From assembly GCF_039134705.1 (NCBI RefSeq), contig NZ_CP146256.1, positions 3,720,001 to 3,784,000 on the forward strand: a stretch of 64,000 nt of DNA, read 5' to 3'. Positions 17,068-26,560 of the stretch are shown here, piece after piece. The DNA is from Kineothrix sp. IPX-CK. GTDB lineage: Bacteria > Bacillota > Clostridia > Lachnospirales > Lachnospiraceae. The number at the start of each line of letters is the position of its first letter. Within the stretch, counting starts at the first letter, position 1. A program made the position numbers and the translations under genes. The notes below the pieces were generated by a model that saw nothing but the letters and a program-made list of their open reading frames with translations, did no database searches and was not told the origin of the DNA.

Positions 17068-17790
17068 TTATAGCACCTTTGACAGAAACTCCTGCAGTCT
17101 CGGACTCTTAGGATGATTGAAGAATTCCTGAGGTGTGTTTTCTTCCATTATAACTCCTTCATCCATGAAAAGTACTTTCGTGCCTACTTCTCTGGCAAAG
17201 CCCATCTCATGGGTTACGACCACCATCGTCATGCCGCTGTCCGCCAGCCCCTTCATAACATCTAAAACCTCGCCGACCATCTCAGGGTCCAGTGCGGAGG
17301 TAGGCTCGTCAAAAAGCATCACTCTCGGGTTCATTGCGAGAGAACGCACGATTGCCACTCTCTGCTTCTGTCCTCCCGAAAGTTGACTGGGATAGGCATC
17401 CGCCTTTTCCGTCAATCCTACTCTCTCCAGGAGCTTCAGCGCATTCTCCGAGGCTTCCTCCTTGCTCATCAGCCTCAGCTTAATGGGAGAAAGAGTAATG
17501 TTATTCATAATCGTCAGGTTATCGAACAGATTAAAATTCTGGAATACCATCCCCAGATGTTGCCTTACTTTATCTATATCGGTCTTCGTATCGGTAATAT
17601 TAACTCCGTCCACCCATATTTCTCCGCTGGTAGGAGTCTCCAACAGATTCATACAACGAAGGAAGGTACTTTTCCCGGAACCGGACGGTCCGATGACCAC
17701 AACCTTTTCTCCTTGGTGCACGTGATAATTCACTCCTCTTAACACGTGATTATTTTCAAATTTTTTATGCAGGTCCTTAACGATTATCAC
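17068..17790 (-). CDS. Polar amino-acid ABC transporter, ATP-binding protein (GlnQ-like)
   Basis: The 240-residue ATPase has Walker [17 protein letters not shown]-loop [14 protein letters not shown], signature [16 protein letters not shown], Walker [14 protein letters not shown] and the switch His in [13 protein letters not shown]. The FDNLT and [11 protein letters not shown] segments place it with polar amino-acid importers. The start is probably the GTG at 17790, 10 bases after GGAGG; the frame reaches 17811 only from a TTG. It overlaps the permease gene by 14 bases. Confidence 0.93.
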   Translation of the reverse strand: MIIVKDLHKKFENNHVLRGVNYHVHQGEKVVVIGPSGSGKSTFLRCMNLLETPTSGEIWVDGVNITDTKTDIDKVRQHLGMVFQNFNLFDNLTIMNNITLSPIKLRLMSKEEASENALKLLERVGLTEKADAYPSQLSGGQKQRVAIVRSLAMNPRVMLFDEPTSALDPEMVGEVLDVMKGLADSGMTMVVVTHEMGFAREVGTKVLFMDEGVIMEENTPQEFFNHPKSPRLQEFLSKVL

Positions 17791-18478
17791 TTTTACGCAG
17801 CCTCCTCTCAAATTTGGCGAGCAGAATTGTCAATATCTTAATTACGATAAAATAAATCACCGCCGCACCTATAAGAGGCATGAACGCTTCGTATGTTCTG
17901 GAAGCGATCTGATTGGCTGCCCTTGTCAAATCGGTCAGACTCACATAACCGACGATTGCCGTCTCCTTTAATAACACGATAAATTCGTTTCCGATTGGCG
18001 GAAGCACATTCTTTACCGCCTGCGGAATGATGATGTATATCATCGTCTTCGCTTTTGATAAGCCGAGGGAACGGCCTGCTTCCATCTGTCCGTTATCCAC
18101 GGCAAGGATTCCTGCGCGCACGATTTCCGCCACATAAGCGCCGCTGTTAATACCGAAAGACAAAATCGCAACAATTACGCCATTCTTACTATTCGCCATT
18201 ATAATGAACCACATGATCATCAGCTGGAGCACCGAAGGCGTTCCCCTGATGATATCTATATAAACATTGGCAATCACTGCCAATATCGATTTCTTTCCAT
18301 TTCTTCTGACCGACAGCTTCATAAAAGCTAATAGCGTGCCGATAATCATACCCAATATCGCCGCAAAAAAGGCGATTTCCAACGTAACTCCCAATCCGTT
18401 CAAATATAATTTCCACCGGTCTCCGGTGACAAATGCGGCCTCAAACATTGCTGAAGCCTTCTCGAACCATGCCTGCAT
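17777..18478 (-). CDS. Polar amino-acid ABC transporter, permease
   Basis: The 233-residue membrane protein of the HisM/GlnP family has about five transmembrane helices. It carries the [16 protein letters not shown] segment typical of the family and the ATPase-contact loop [29 protein letters not shown] (EAA motif). It is one component of the importer with 17068-17790 and 18609-19490. A hairpin in the 130-base gap before it may lower its expression relative to the binding protein. Confidence 0.93.
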   Translation of the reverse strand: MQAWFEKASAMFEAAFVTGDRWKLYLNGLGVTLEIAFFAAILGMIIGTLLAFMKLSVRRNGKKSILAVIANVYIDIIRGTPSVLQLMIMWFIIMANSKNGVIVAILSFGINSGAYVAEIVRAGILAVDNGQMEAGRSLGLSKAKTMIYIIIPQAVKNVLPPIGNEFIVLLKETAIVGYVSLTDLTRAANQIASRTYEAFMPLIGAAVIYFIVIKILTILLAKFERRLRKSDNR

Positions 18479-18546
18479 ATTTTCTCTTTATCCTTTCCTA
18501 TCGGATATTTTATCCAGTACCCCTTTAACCTACTCTATATTTTAAT

Positions 18547-18573
18547 GAGGATAGCGGGTATTCCGCTATCCTC
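18547..18573 (-). terminator. Intercistronic hairpin between binding protein and permease
   Basis: GAGGATAGCGG and CCGCTATCCTC form a perfect 11-bp stem with a 5-base loop. ATTAAAAT rather than a full T-run follows on the minus strand, so partial termination or RNA stabilisation is likelier than a hard stop. Confidence 0.6.
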
Positions 18574-18608
18574 CAAATCATACAACATCTGCCGCCCTAT
18601 CCGGTACA

Positions 18609-19490
18609 TTAGTTCTCTTCTATGTACTGGCTTACTAAGGAATCGAAGGTGCCGTCGTCAATCAATTCCTGCAATGCATTATTGATCTGCTCTACTAACA
18701 CGGTATCTCCCTTCGGCATAGCAATCGCATAATCCTCTGCTTCAAAGCCGAACTGCACCCCGTCCACTGCCGTTACCTGGCCTTCGAATTTGGATTCGAA
18801 TACCATGGCAGGATTCTTGTCGATGATAACGCAGTCAAGTCTTCCGTTAATCAGATCATTGACAGCGTCCACTGCCTTGTTATATTGGGATACCGTAGCA
18901 TCCTCAATCTCCTCCGCAATGAAATCGCCGGTAGTTCCAAGCTGTACGCCAATCGCCTTACCCTTCAAATCATCCGCAGTTGCGATCGCTGAGCCTTCCG
19001 GCAAAATCACATACTGAACGGCGGTATAATAAGGATCGGAAAAATCCACACTGGCTTTTCTCTCTTCTGTTACCGTCATGCCTGCGATAGATACGTCTAT
19101 CTTGCTTCCGATGGAAGAAACAAGGGAAGCGAATTCCATATTGTCAACCTGAACCGTAACGCCCAGCTTCTCACCGATTGCATTAATCAACGCAATATCG
19201 AAACCATCCGGTTCCCCGGCATCATTCACGTACTCGAAGGGCGGGAACTCTGCATTAGTACCTACATTTAACACTCCGTCCGCTAAAGCTTCGGACACTG
19301 CTGCTGTATCCTCTGTGGAAGTCTCTTCCTGTGCTGTATCCTCTGCGGGAGTCTCCTCCTGCGCTGTTTCTTCAGCCTGCTCAGTCTGTGCCGTTTCTTC
19401 CGGAGCCGCTTCCTGCGCCGTGCTTCCGCATGCGGTCAAAAGGGACATACTAAGTACTGCTGCCATCATTGCTGCTAACCATTTTTTCAT
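18609..19490 (-). CDS. Polar amino-acid ABC transporter, substrate-binding lipoprotein
   Basis: A lipoprotein signal peptide ends in the lipobox SLLTACGS (Cys near residue 21). An acidic linker of about 45 residues with repeated QEET/AEDTA words follows. The SBP_bac_3 domain begins VLNVGTNAEFPPFEYV and contains GFDIALINAIGEKLG, MTVTEERKASVDFSDPYY and GVQLGTTGDF. Ligand specificity within the polar amino acids cannot be read. It is first in the operon, as is common for the most abundant component. A small hairpin lies in its leader at 19511-19539. Confidence 0.92.
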   Translation of the reverse strand: MKKWLAAMMAAVLSMSLLTACGSTAQEAAPEETAQTEQAEETAQEETPAEDTAQEETSTEDTAAVSEALADGVLNVGTNAEFPPFEYVNDAGEPDGFDIALINAIGEKLGVTVQVDNMEFASLVSSIGSKIDVSIAGMTVTEERKASVDFSDPYYTAVQYVILPEGSAIATADDLKGKAIGVQLGTTGDFIAEEIEDATVSQYNKAVDAVNDLINGRLDCVIIDKNPAMVFESKFEGQVTAVDGVQFGFEAEDYAIAMPKGDTVLVEQINNALQELIDDGTFDSLVSQYIEEN

Positions 19491-19510
19491 AATATAACCT
19501 CACCTTTCCC

Positions 19511-19539
19511 GTAGCCCGCAGACTCCTCACTGCGACTAC
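19511..19539 (-). other. Small leader hairpin before the amino-acid binding protein
   Basis: GTAG and CGCAG on one side can pair with CTGCG and CTAC on the other, with one asymmetric bulge, about 20 bases before the start codon. No known riboswitch was recognised. Confidence 0.35.
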
Positions 19540-19626
19540 ATTTTCACTTTAACTATACGTCAGCATAGCATGTTCACTCCTTAAAATCAATAATTAATAT
19601 GCGTATTTTATGATTTTTTTGCATCT

Positions 19627-21852
19627 TTATACATACGTTGGCAGCCTAAGAGGTATTTCCTCATCGATCCAGACAGAAATCCTCTTCCCTCCTGCTGTAA
19701 CGAGCAGTTCCTTGCCTTTATTCCTTTTGGTAAACAGATGTCCCGGTCTGAGGCTGTACTGTCCGGTATTGGATTGCTCCAATATCATGAGGGGAATGGT
19801 TACTTCAAAGCCCTCTTCCTTCTTTTTCACGATGCAGCTTCCTGCATAGCGCATTTTTTCCTCTCCATCGCTGTGATATATCCTGATAGTTCCCATAAGA
19901 AGGTACATCAGCCATAGGATTCCTGCAGTGCCTGCCACGCTTCCCATAGTGAATGCCGCTGCTTTTATAACGGGCATGCCGGTATTTTTATCCTTTATTG
20001 TTTGAATTTCCATTTCCTCCTCTTCAGGCTCAGCAGCAAGAGGTTCCTGTTTTATGATTTCCTCTTTCTTTTGTACCTTCGGAAGTTCCCTCGTTAAAGG
20101 CTTTGTAAGATTTTCACCTTGAGAGGATGCCTTCTTTTTTATCGCCACACCGGAAGATCCTGATTTGTTCTTCCCGGGAATTTCGGCAGTTCTTATTTCG
20201 GCATGAGGCTTTATCTCTTCTTTATTTTCTACGCTGTTCGCTTTATCTCCGCTGCTACTGCCGTGATCGTCTTTACCATTTTCCTGATCACCGCCTTGTT
20301 CTGTTTCCTCTTCCGGCTTCTCCGATTCACTCTTTTCAATTATAAGCACCTTTTTTGAAGTATTCCCACAGACATCCCGAACTGCTATTGTAAGGTTCCT
20401 TTCTTCGCTCCGCTCTTTCTCATTCTCTTCACTTATCTCATTCTCATACGCAGCACTCCACGTTCTCCCGCCGTCATAAGAATACGCCTCATCTGCCAAG
20501 CCACTCCCCTCATTTCCATCTGGCTGCAAATCCTTTGCGCTTATACTCACTACTTTAGTTTTGCTGTCATAACAGGCACTTTCTATGATGGGAGCCGTAA
20601 TATCTATTTTTTCTATATGTATGGACAGGCTAAGCTCCGAAAGTTCGATATCCTCATTGCATGCCTGCAGCCTGACCGTATAGTCACCATTTTCTCTTAC
20701 TGCAATGGAACTGCCCTCTTTAAACTTCACTCCGTTCTTTTCCCATATAAACCGAGGTTCCTCCCACTGAAGAAAGCCTTCTTCTCCCAGCTCTATGCAG
20801 GATGCTTCCAACTTCTTCGGTTCTGTGGTCCAGCCGCTCCTGCTGTTTATAATTGATAGAAACGCATAGGCCGTTTCTTCTTCCTTACCGCAGCTCTTAA
20901 CATAATGCTCTATTGTATCCTCTGTCTTTTTACAGCCAAGGGTATAGGCGTCTATACTCTTCTCATCCTTTCCACAGCTTCTTTTATAGGAGTCTATACT
21001 TTTTTCGGTCTTTCCACAGCTGTTCTGATAGCTTTCCACCGTCGATTCCGTCTTGCTGCATCCTAAAGCCCACGAGTCTACCGTCTGAGCCGTCTTGCTG
21101 CAGACCAGCCGGTAACCCTCTATTGTGCCCTCGTTCTTGCTGCACACCACTCTCTGATAGCTATGGGACTTATTGAAGTGCTGGCAGGTCCAGCACATGT
21201 AATGGGTTGCGCTGGTAATTCCCTCTCCGCATGAGGAATGTCTGTAATTTCCGCTTATTTCCGCGAACTGCGTATTTCCGTGATGGCTGCAGTAGTCGTT
21301 CTGCGTCCGAAGAACTTGCTGATTCCCCACAAAGGTCATCGTACATTCCTCCGTAGCATAGCATGTGCCGGTATGCTGATGATATACCGGTTCATAACAT
21401 GCTCCGCCGTTTCCTTCATTGCCGGAATGTATGTGGTAGGCGGGAATACTATAGCAGCCTCCTCCTGAAACAGCCGTTCCGCTATGTACATGCTTTACCG
21501 GAGTAGCATAGCATGCCCCTCCTGTCTGAGAGCTGCCGCTGTGAATGTGAAAAACTGCTTCCTTGTAACAGCCTCCTTCCGCCGTGGTATCCCCCGTATG
21601 GACATGAAATACGGGGACAGTATAACACCCTCCTTCTTCTGCTGCACTTCCCACATGCACATGACTTACCGGCTCCCTGTAACAACCGGTTCCCTCCTTA
21701 GCATCTCCCGTGTGTATGTGATGGATTTCCTTTGTAACCCTTTCCTTCTCCTCCGCTCTTACCTGAACTGGTAAAGCGCATAGCAACACTGCTGCCAAAA
21801 AACATGTTCCAATTCCTAACCCTATGAATCTTAATCTTATATATCCTTTCAT
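19627..21852 (-). CDS. Surface protein with His/Cys-rich tandem repeats and a C-terminal membrane anchor
   Basis: I recognise no function. The 741-residue protein has an N-terminal signal peptide (to about residue 33). Seven repeats of about 19 residues follow, each built on HxHxG...GGCYxxPV, the seventh shortened. A Cys/His-rich bridge leads to seven 14-residue repeats of the type CSKTxxTVxSYxx or CGKxEKSIDSYxx. Next come Ig-like segments (ENGDYTVRLQACN, SYDGGRTWSAAYEN), a Glu/Lys/Ser-rich stalk, one transmembrane helix (FTMGSVAGTAGILWLMYLL) and about 90 residues beyond it. AGGAGG precedes the ATG. The repeats suggest metal or heme binding, or disulfide cross-linking. It is monocistronic. 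Confidence 0.75.
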   Translation of the reverse strand: MKGYIRLRFIGLGIGTCFLAAVLLCALPVQVRAEEKERVTKEIHHIHTGDAKEGTGCYREPVSHVHVGSAAEEGGCYTVPVFHVHTGDTTAEGGCYKEAVFHIHSGSSQTGGACYATPVKHVHSGTAVSGGGCYSIPAYHIHSGNEGNGGACYEPVYHQHTGTCYATEECTMTFVGNQQVLRTQNDYCSHHGNTQFAEISGNYRHSSCGEGITSATHYMCWTCQHFNKSHSYQRVVCSKNEGTIEGYRLVCSKTAQTVDSWALGCSKTESTVESYQNSCGKTEKSIDSYKRSCGKDEKSIDAYTLGCKKTEDTIEHYVKSCGKEEETAYAFLSIINSRSGWTTEPKKLEASCIELGEEGFLQWEEPRFIWEKNGVKFKEGSSIAVRENGDYTVRLQACNEDIELSELSLSIHIEKIDITAPIIESACYDSKTKVVSISAKDLQPDGNEGSGLADEAYSYDGGRTWSAAYENEISEENEKERSEERNLTIAVRDVCGNTSKKVLIIEKSESEKPEEETEQGGDQENGKDDHGSSSGDKANSVENKEEIKPHAEIRTAEIPGKNKSGSSGVAIKKKASSQGENLTKPLTRELPKVQKKEEIIKQEPLAAEPEEEEMEIQTIKDKNTGMPVIKAAAFTMGSVAGTAGILWLMYLLMGTIRIYHSDGEEKMRYAGSCIVKKKEEGFEVTIPLMILEQSNTGQYSLRPGHLFTKRNKGKELLVTAGGKRISVWIDEEIPLRLPTYV

Positions 21853-21904
21853 GGTATTTATTTCCTCCTGAGCCGCATTGGCTTACTTCTATATTTATAG
21901 GCGC

Positions 21905-21946
21905 AAAAAACCTATCTACAGGAGTTGATTTCCCAATAGATAGGTT
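21905..21946 (-). terminator. Intrinsic terminator after the acyltransferase gene
   Basis: AACCTATCTA and TAGATAGGTT form the stem and six Ts follow on the minus strand. It lies 53 bases before the His/Cys-repeat gene and separates it from the acyltransferase. Confidence 0.8.
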
Positions 21947-22036
21947 CACAATGTTTATAATTTATCCCGCACATAGTTATAGAACAAATATAACACAGTA
22001 TGCGGTCCACCGTCTACTAAAACATAAATAAATATT

Positions 22037-23131
22037 TTACCTTATCAATCGATGGTATCCCTTTTCAGATACCTTACCAATCAATAACGGTATTACAATT
22101 CCCGCCGCCATATAAATCCATCTGCTCACATCCATACCATTCAATAGGTAAATATAATTAACGTCCGTTAAAAATGCCGCCTTATCGAAATCCGCGCACC
22201 ACGGAGTGAATAAGGATAGCGCAAAGAACGCCTCCTTTACGAGAAAAAGCGCTAAGATGTGGTGCATCATAATCCCATAGGTATTTTCCCCTATTTGCCG
22301 GATTCCCCTAAGTTGAGGCAGCAGGGGCGACAGAATCTTTGATACCCGCAGCCAGAACGCAATACCTGTCACCATCGTCACAAAGGGAATGACCGGTCCA
22401 TTGGCAAAGCTCGCGCACCATACCGTGCTATAGGCTAATCCTGCACAAGAGAACGCCACAACAAGCTGTACAATGAATAAAACGGAAAAGTAAATACCAT
22501 TTGGCAGCGTATCCTTCCGTTCCAGCTTTTTCTTATATAACTTCCCCAGTTCAAAGGCCGGAAGCATAAAAAGGATTCTTCCCGGAAATTTATAATATCC
22601 CCAGACATGCCCTCCTATGGCAAACCATACTGTCAGTATTCCTGCCAGAAGAACAGCGGCCATAATCAGATATTCCTTGTTAAGCCGTATAGCGGTAAGA
22701 ACCCTGCGCATGCAAACATTGATTACCTCCACAAGAAACAGCGCAGGAACGAACCATGCCGGAAAATTATAACCGAACTGATGGCCGGTGAGAAACGGAT
22801 CAAGAAAAAGCGTCTTAAAGCTGATTCCGTCTCCGATAATAAACCCGAAATACTTAAGCGCAGCTGCCAGAAAGCCGTAAAAAAGGTTCCATAAAAAATA
22901 GGGCACAAGCAGCCGTGCGGCTTTCCGCCTTATATATGCTCCAATATGCACTTCGTCGTCTTCATTATAAAAATAGCCGGAAACAAACAGAAATATCGCC
23001 ACATGATACGAATAATATGGGAACAATCCTCCCAAATCAAATATCTGAAAGTCCGCATGCCCCGCTACTATTAAGATGATTCCTATAGCGGAAAGAATAC
23101 GAAATGTATCATTATCTCTCTTCTTCTCCAT
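22037..23131 (-). CDS. Acyltransferase family 3 membrane protein
   Basis: This is a multi-spanning acyltransferase (Acyl_transf_3, OafA/NeuO-like) of about 364 residues. It opens with DNDTFRILSAIGIILIVAGHADF, in which the conserved His sits in helix 1, followed by the YHVAIFLFVSGYFY motif. Such enzymes O-acetylate cell-wall or surface polysaccharides from cytoplasmic acyl-CoA. The acceptor is unknown. GGGGG 6 bases upstream marks the ATG at 23131 instead of the frame opening at 23185. The EAL gene ends 80 bases upstream, so the two may be cotranscribed. Confidence 0.85.
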   Translation of the reverse strand: MEKKRDNDTFRILSAIGIILIVAGHADFQIFDLGGLFPYYSYHVAIFLFVSGYFYNEDDEVHIGAYIRRKAARLLVPYFLWNLFYGFLAAALKYFGFIIGDGISFKTLFLDPFLTGHQFGYNFPAWFVPALFLVEVINVCMRRVLTAIRLNKEYLIMAAVLLAGILTVWFAIGGHVWGYYKFPGRILFMLPAFELGKLYKKKLERKDTLPNGIYFSVLFIVQLVVAFSCAGLAYSTVWCASFANGPVIPFVTMVTGIAFWLRVSKILSPLLPQLRGIRQIGENTYGIMMHHILALFLVKEAFFALSLFTPWCADFDKAAFLTDVNYIYLLNGMDVSRWIYMAAGIVIPLLIGKVSEKGYHRLIR

Positions 23132-23211
23132 CCCTATCCCCCTGATTCCATATATTGGCCACAACATTATTTCTTCGGAAAACAATCGCTTACAGACGAG
23201 AAAACAGATCG

Positions 23212-25425
23212 CTAATTTAACAGCCTCTCAAACTCCTCTTCCGGCATCGGCTTAGCAAAATAAAAGCCCTGAATAGTGTTGCAGCCCAGTTTCCTAAGGA
23301 ATTCATACTGTTCCTCAGTTTCTACCCCCTCCGCCGTTACTTCCATATGAAGGGCCTGTGCCAGCTCGATAACGCTGGTAATGATTTTCTGCCCTTTAGG
23401 GTCATCGAAATCATCCACAAAACTTTTATCCAGCTTTAAGACATCGATAGAAATAGATTTTAGCATCATAAGAGACGAGTAGCCCGTACCGAAATCGTCC
23501 ATCAGTATGCGGAACCCCATCGCATGCAGTCTGTCGATGATCTGGCATAACGCTTCCTGATTTTCAAAGATGGCACTTTCCGTCAGCTCAAGCTGCATAT
23601 ACTTCGCAGGCACCTTTGCATCCTCCACCATCTGCACATATTCCTCAATAAAGCTGTCGTTGTACAGATGCCTTCTGGAAAGGTTGACGGAAACAGGAAC
23701 CACCTCTTTACCTGCCTCCAGCCACTCCTTCTGCTTTTTACATACCTCCGCGAATATATATTTATCCAGATAACTGATGAAGCCTTTCTTTTCTGCCAAG
23801 GGTATGAATTTGCCCGGCATAACGGTAGAACCGTCCGCCTTCCGCCACCGCACCAGGGCCTCGGCTCCCACCAGTTTTTTCGTCGTCACACTGTACTTAG
23901 GCTGATAATAAACAATGAATTCCTCATGCTGCAGAGCAAGCTTCATCTGGTCCTCCAACAGCTTTTCCTGAAGCATCCTTTGCCTGAAATCATCGTCATA
24001 AAAAGCATACTGCACATCGTCCTGCCCTTTTATAGAGGAATGAGCCATGGTCGCATAGTTCATCATGTGCTGGATATCCTCAGTCTTGTCTTTCACGATA
24101 TAAATGCCGAAGGAAACCTTCAGTATATAATCATTTATCGTATCGGGATAGTTTTTCTGCAAGGCCTCCAAAAATCCCTTAATGCGCCCGTCCAGTTCTT
24201 CTCTGCTGTCGAAGTACCAAAGTGCCACAAACTTGTCAGCTATACGCCTCGCATAAATCTCATTTTCCTTGCTGTACCTTCTGCACATCTGCCATATATA
24301 GCGCAAGGTCTCATTCCCTTCCTCATAACCGAACAGCTCGTTGATTATCTTGAACTGATCCACATCCATTACGATATACGCCGTATTGGTGTCTGCCTCC
24401 TTCAATCGTTTCTTGGCTTCGGCACTAAAGCGCGCAAAAGAATAGCCGCCGGTCACATTGTCCACATACAAAATATTGGACAGCTCCTTTTTCTTCTTCT
24501 GCTCCGTCTTTATGATATATAATATGAAGGAGGCGAAGATAGCCCCCAACACCCCGCAAAGGGCATAAGTAAGAAGCATAATGAAATCTCTGGTGGAGTC
24601 CATTACGCCGGAGGGGACCACATTCAGAACATACCAGTTCTTAATCTGAAGCGGCGAATAATACATGTATTTATCTATCTTATTATGAAACCGGATATAT
24701 CCGCGTTCCTGGTTTTCCAGATCCGCGTGCATCTCATCCACCGCTTCCGCATTGGAACCGGAAGCTGCGCCTAACGCCTCATATATGTTATCATATCCCT
24801 TAAATCCGGTAGAATTGGTGGTGTTCATCACAATGTCGCCATTTTCTTCTATGATATAGGAATATCCTTTTCCATCGAAAATAGAAACAGTGAACAGATT
24901 CTGTATCTCCGCAATTCTATGCGTAGTAAAAACTACCGCGCATACACTTCCGTCCTCATAAATCGGCATACTGAATACGACGATGTCCTCTCCGTTGTCC
25001 TTATCCTGAAGCCGTCCCGATATCCCCCTTTTTCCCCGCAAACTATCCATAAAGAATTCTCTGTCGCCCAGATTTAGATTCTTTTTATCCGTAGTATAAG
25101 CTTGTCCATCGGGCATAATGATTCCCATTCGTTTTACGGAATAGCGCTTAGCCACCTTTTCAAGCTCTGCAACCGCTTCTTCCGGATTAAAGCCGTTCCT
25201 TACGGAGAGCCTGTCAGACACCTCTTCCAGCAGAATGAATTCTCCCTCTACCTCCTTATTGAGTATGACCACACTCTGCTCGGATGTTTCTTTCAAAACT
25301 CCTATGATTTCATCGTTCAGTTCTTTTTCCAATATATTCACATAAAACAATAAGATACCGACCAAAACGCTGCAAAGGAATATGCCTATAAACAATCTCT
25401 TCCAAATCTTCACAAACTTTTTCAT
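23212..25425 (-). CDS. Cyclic-di-GMP phosphodiesterase: extracellular sensor, degenerate GGDEF, intact EAL
   Basis: After the start at 25425 (GGAGG 11 bases ahead) come transmembrane helix 1 (about 12-30), a dCache-like extracellular sensor of about 240 residues (MGIIMPDGQAYTT, IVVFSMPIYEDGSVC), helix 2 (about 280-305), GGDEF and EAL domains. The GGDEF site reads RRIADKFVALW near residue 396, so cyclase activity is unlikely. The EAL site is intact: GAEALVRW (about 521), VNLSRRHL, LELTES, MDDFGTGYSSL, DKSFV, AEGVET. It should hydrolyse c-di-GMP in response to an external ligand. No c-di-GMP riboswitch was found in the window. Confidence 0.9.
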   Translation of the reverse strand: MKKFVKIWKRLFIGIFLCSVLVGILLFYVNILEKELNDEIIGVLKETSEQSVVILNKEVEGEFILLEEVSDRLSVRNGFNPEEAVAELEKVAKRYSVKRMGIIMPDGQAYTTDKKNLNLGDREFFMDSLRGKRGISGRLQDKDNGEDIVVFSMPIYEDGSVCAVVFTTHRIAEIQNLFTVSIFDGKGYSYIIEENGDIVMNTTNSTGFKGYDNIYEALGAASGSNAEAVDEMHADLENQERGYIRFHNKIDKYMYYSPLQIKNWYVLNVVPSGVMDSTRDFIMLLTYALCGVLGAIFASFILYIIKTEQKKKKELSNILYVDNVTGGYSFARFSAEAKKRLKEADTNTAYIVMDVDQFKIINELFGYEEGNETLRYIWQMCRRYSKENEIYARRIADKFVALWYFDSREELDGRIKGFLEALQKNYPDTINDYILKVSFGIYIVKDKTEDIQHMMNYATMAHSSIKGQDDVQYAFYDDDFRQRMLQEKLLEDQMKLALQHEEFIVYYQPKYSVTTKKLVGAEALVRWRKADGSTVMPGKFIPLAEKKGFISYLDKYIFAEVCKKQKEWLEAGKEVVPVSVNLSRRHLYNDSFIEEYVQMVEDAKVPAKYMQLELTESAIFENQEALCQIIDRLHAMGFRILMDDFGTGYSSLMMLKSISIDVLKLDKSFVDDFDDPKGQKIITSVIELAQALHMEVTAEGVETEEQYEFLRKLGCNTIQGFYFAKPMPEEEFERLLN

Positions 25426-25627
25426 ATGTAGTGTTTCCTCCGCACGGCGCCGGTTTTTTCTTCCATAATTCAGCTGCAATATTTACCATATTACCATACA
25501 TTATCGCACCATACAAGAATACAAAAGGGGATACCGCCTGCATATATATCATTCACTGAGGCCGGCCCGAAAAATTGAAGAGGTATTTCCCACATGAAAA
25601 ATGTGGACAAAAAGCGTCATACCGTCA

Positions 25628-26485
25628 TCAATTTTTAATCTGCCTGCCTTCTATATCCATATGATAATGGTCCTTGTAAATGAGCTGAGAAACCGGTACG
25701 AATTCGTAGCCTTGGTTTTTCAGCTCCGTTATTAATTTATCCAAAGCGTCCACGGTATACTTCGCTCCGTTATGGCACAGGATAATGCTGCCGTTTCCCA
25801 AATGCTTGTTCTGTGTAACCTCCTTAATAATTGCGTTTGTACCGTAATCTTTCCAGTCAAGGCTATCCACATCCCATTGAACGGAATAGTAGCCGCACTT
25901 TGCCGCACTGCTTATAACTTCATTATTATAGTCTCCGTAGGGCGGGCGGAACAGATTCATTTCATAGCCGGTAAGCTCCTGAACCTTCCTGTGGGCTTCC
26001 ATGATTTCCTCCTCGCACTGGGTCTCTGATAGCTGAGACATATTTTTATGACTGTCACTATGATTTCCCAGATCATGCCCTGCCGCAAGAATTGCTTTCA
26101 CATCATCAGGATAAGCATCTACCCAGCCGCCCGTCATGAAAAAGGTGGCATAAATACCATGTTTTTCTAAAATTTCCAATATTTTTTCCGTGTCCTCGTT
26201 TCCCCATGCCGCATCGAAAGAAAGTGCGAGCTCCTTCTTCTGCGTTTCTACACAGTAAATAGGAAGCTCTCTTCCATTCACACTGCTGCTGACAGTAACG
26301 GAACCCGGCAGGACTGCTGCTGCTCCTTTTATGATAGCCAATGCCGCCAGCACAAAAACCGCCGCCTCCACTCCTTTTATAATCAGCATACTTCTATACG
26401 CTTCTTCCGATTGTCCCTCTTCTCGTTTCGGAAGCATCTTCCATATTTTCTTTTTGATTCGTTCCACATATCGCTTCATACGCAT
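25628..26485 (-). CDS. Polysaccharide deacetylase (PdaB-like)
   Basis: This is an NodB-fold deacetylase with an N-terminal membrane anchor (about residues 33-55). The catalytic motif ELALSFDAAWGNEDT has the AAWG variant seen in sporulation-type PdaB enzymes. The metal pair is in LGNHSDSHKNMS (HxxxH), and FRPPYGDYN and ILCHN complete the site. It likely acts on peptidoglycan or an exopolysaccharide outside the membrane. The frame starts at a GTG (26491); the ATG at 26485, with GGG 5 bases ahead, is preferred. The start overlaps the base of the hairpin that ends the hydrogenase operon. Confidence 0.87.
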   Translation of the reverse strand: MRMKRYVERIKKKIWKMLPKREEGQSEEAYRSMLIIKGVEAAVFVLAALAIIKGAAAVLPGSVTVSSSVNGRELPIYCVETQKKELALSFDAAWGNEDTEKILEILEKHGIYATFFMTGGWVDAYPDDVKAILAAGHDLGNHSDSHKNMSQLSETQCEEEIMEAHRKVQELTGYEMNLFRPPYGDYNNEVISSAAKCGYYSVQWDVDSLDWKDYGTNAIIKEVTQNKHLGNGSIILCHNGAKYTVDALDKLITELKNQGYEFVPVSQLIYKDHYHMDIEGRQIKN

Positions 26486-26489
26486 AAAC

Positions 26490-26523
26490 ACCCGGCATAA
26501 CTGTTGTTACAGTATATGCCGGG
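26490..26523 (-). terminator. Hairpin after the hydrogenase operon (twin of 30284-30322)
   Basis: CCCGGCATA (26491-26499) and TATGCCGGG (26515-26523) form the stem. The tail on the minus strand is only TGTTTATG, so termination may be leaky and feed the deacetylase gene, whose start lies in the tail. Stem, loop words and the adjacent ACATATGACA are shared with 30284-30322. Confidence 0.6.
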
Positions 26524-26560
26524 CATAGGTTGTCATATGTTTTTTCTAAGTATGAGTATA

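Noticed and set aside
21853..22036. Possible c-di-GMP riboswitch before the repeat surface protein
   Set aside because: The region contains only an intrinsic terminator. Neither class I nor class II c-di-GMP riboswitch signatures were found.
23668..24522. Plus-strand 284-residue frame inside the EAL gene
   Set aside because: It is antisense to conserved GGDEF/EAL motifs and shows no features of its own.
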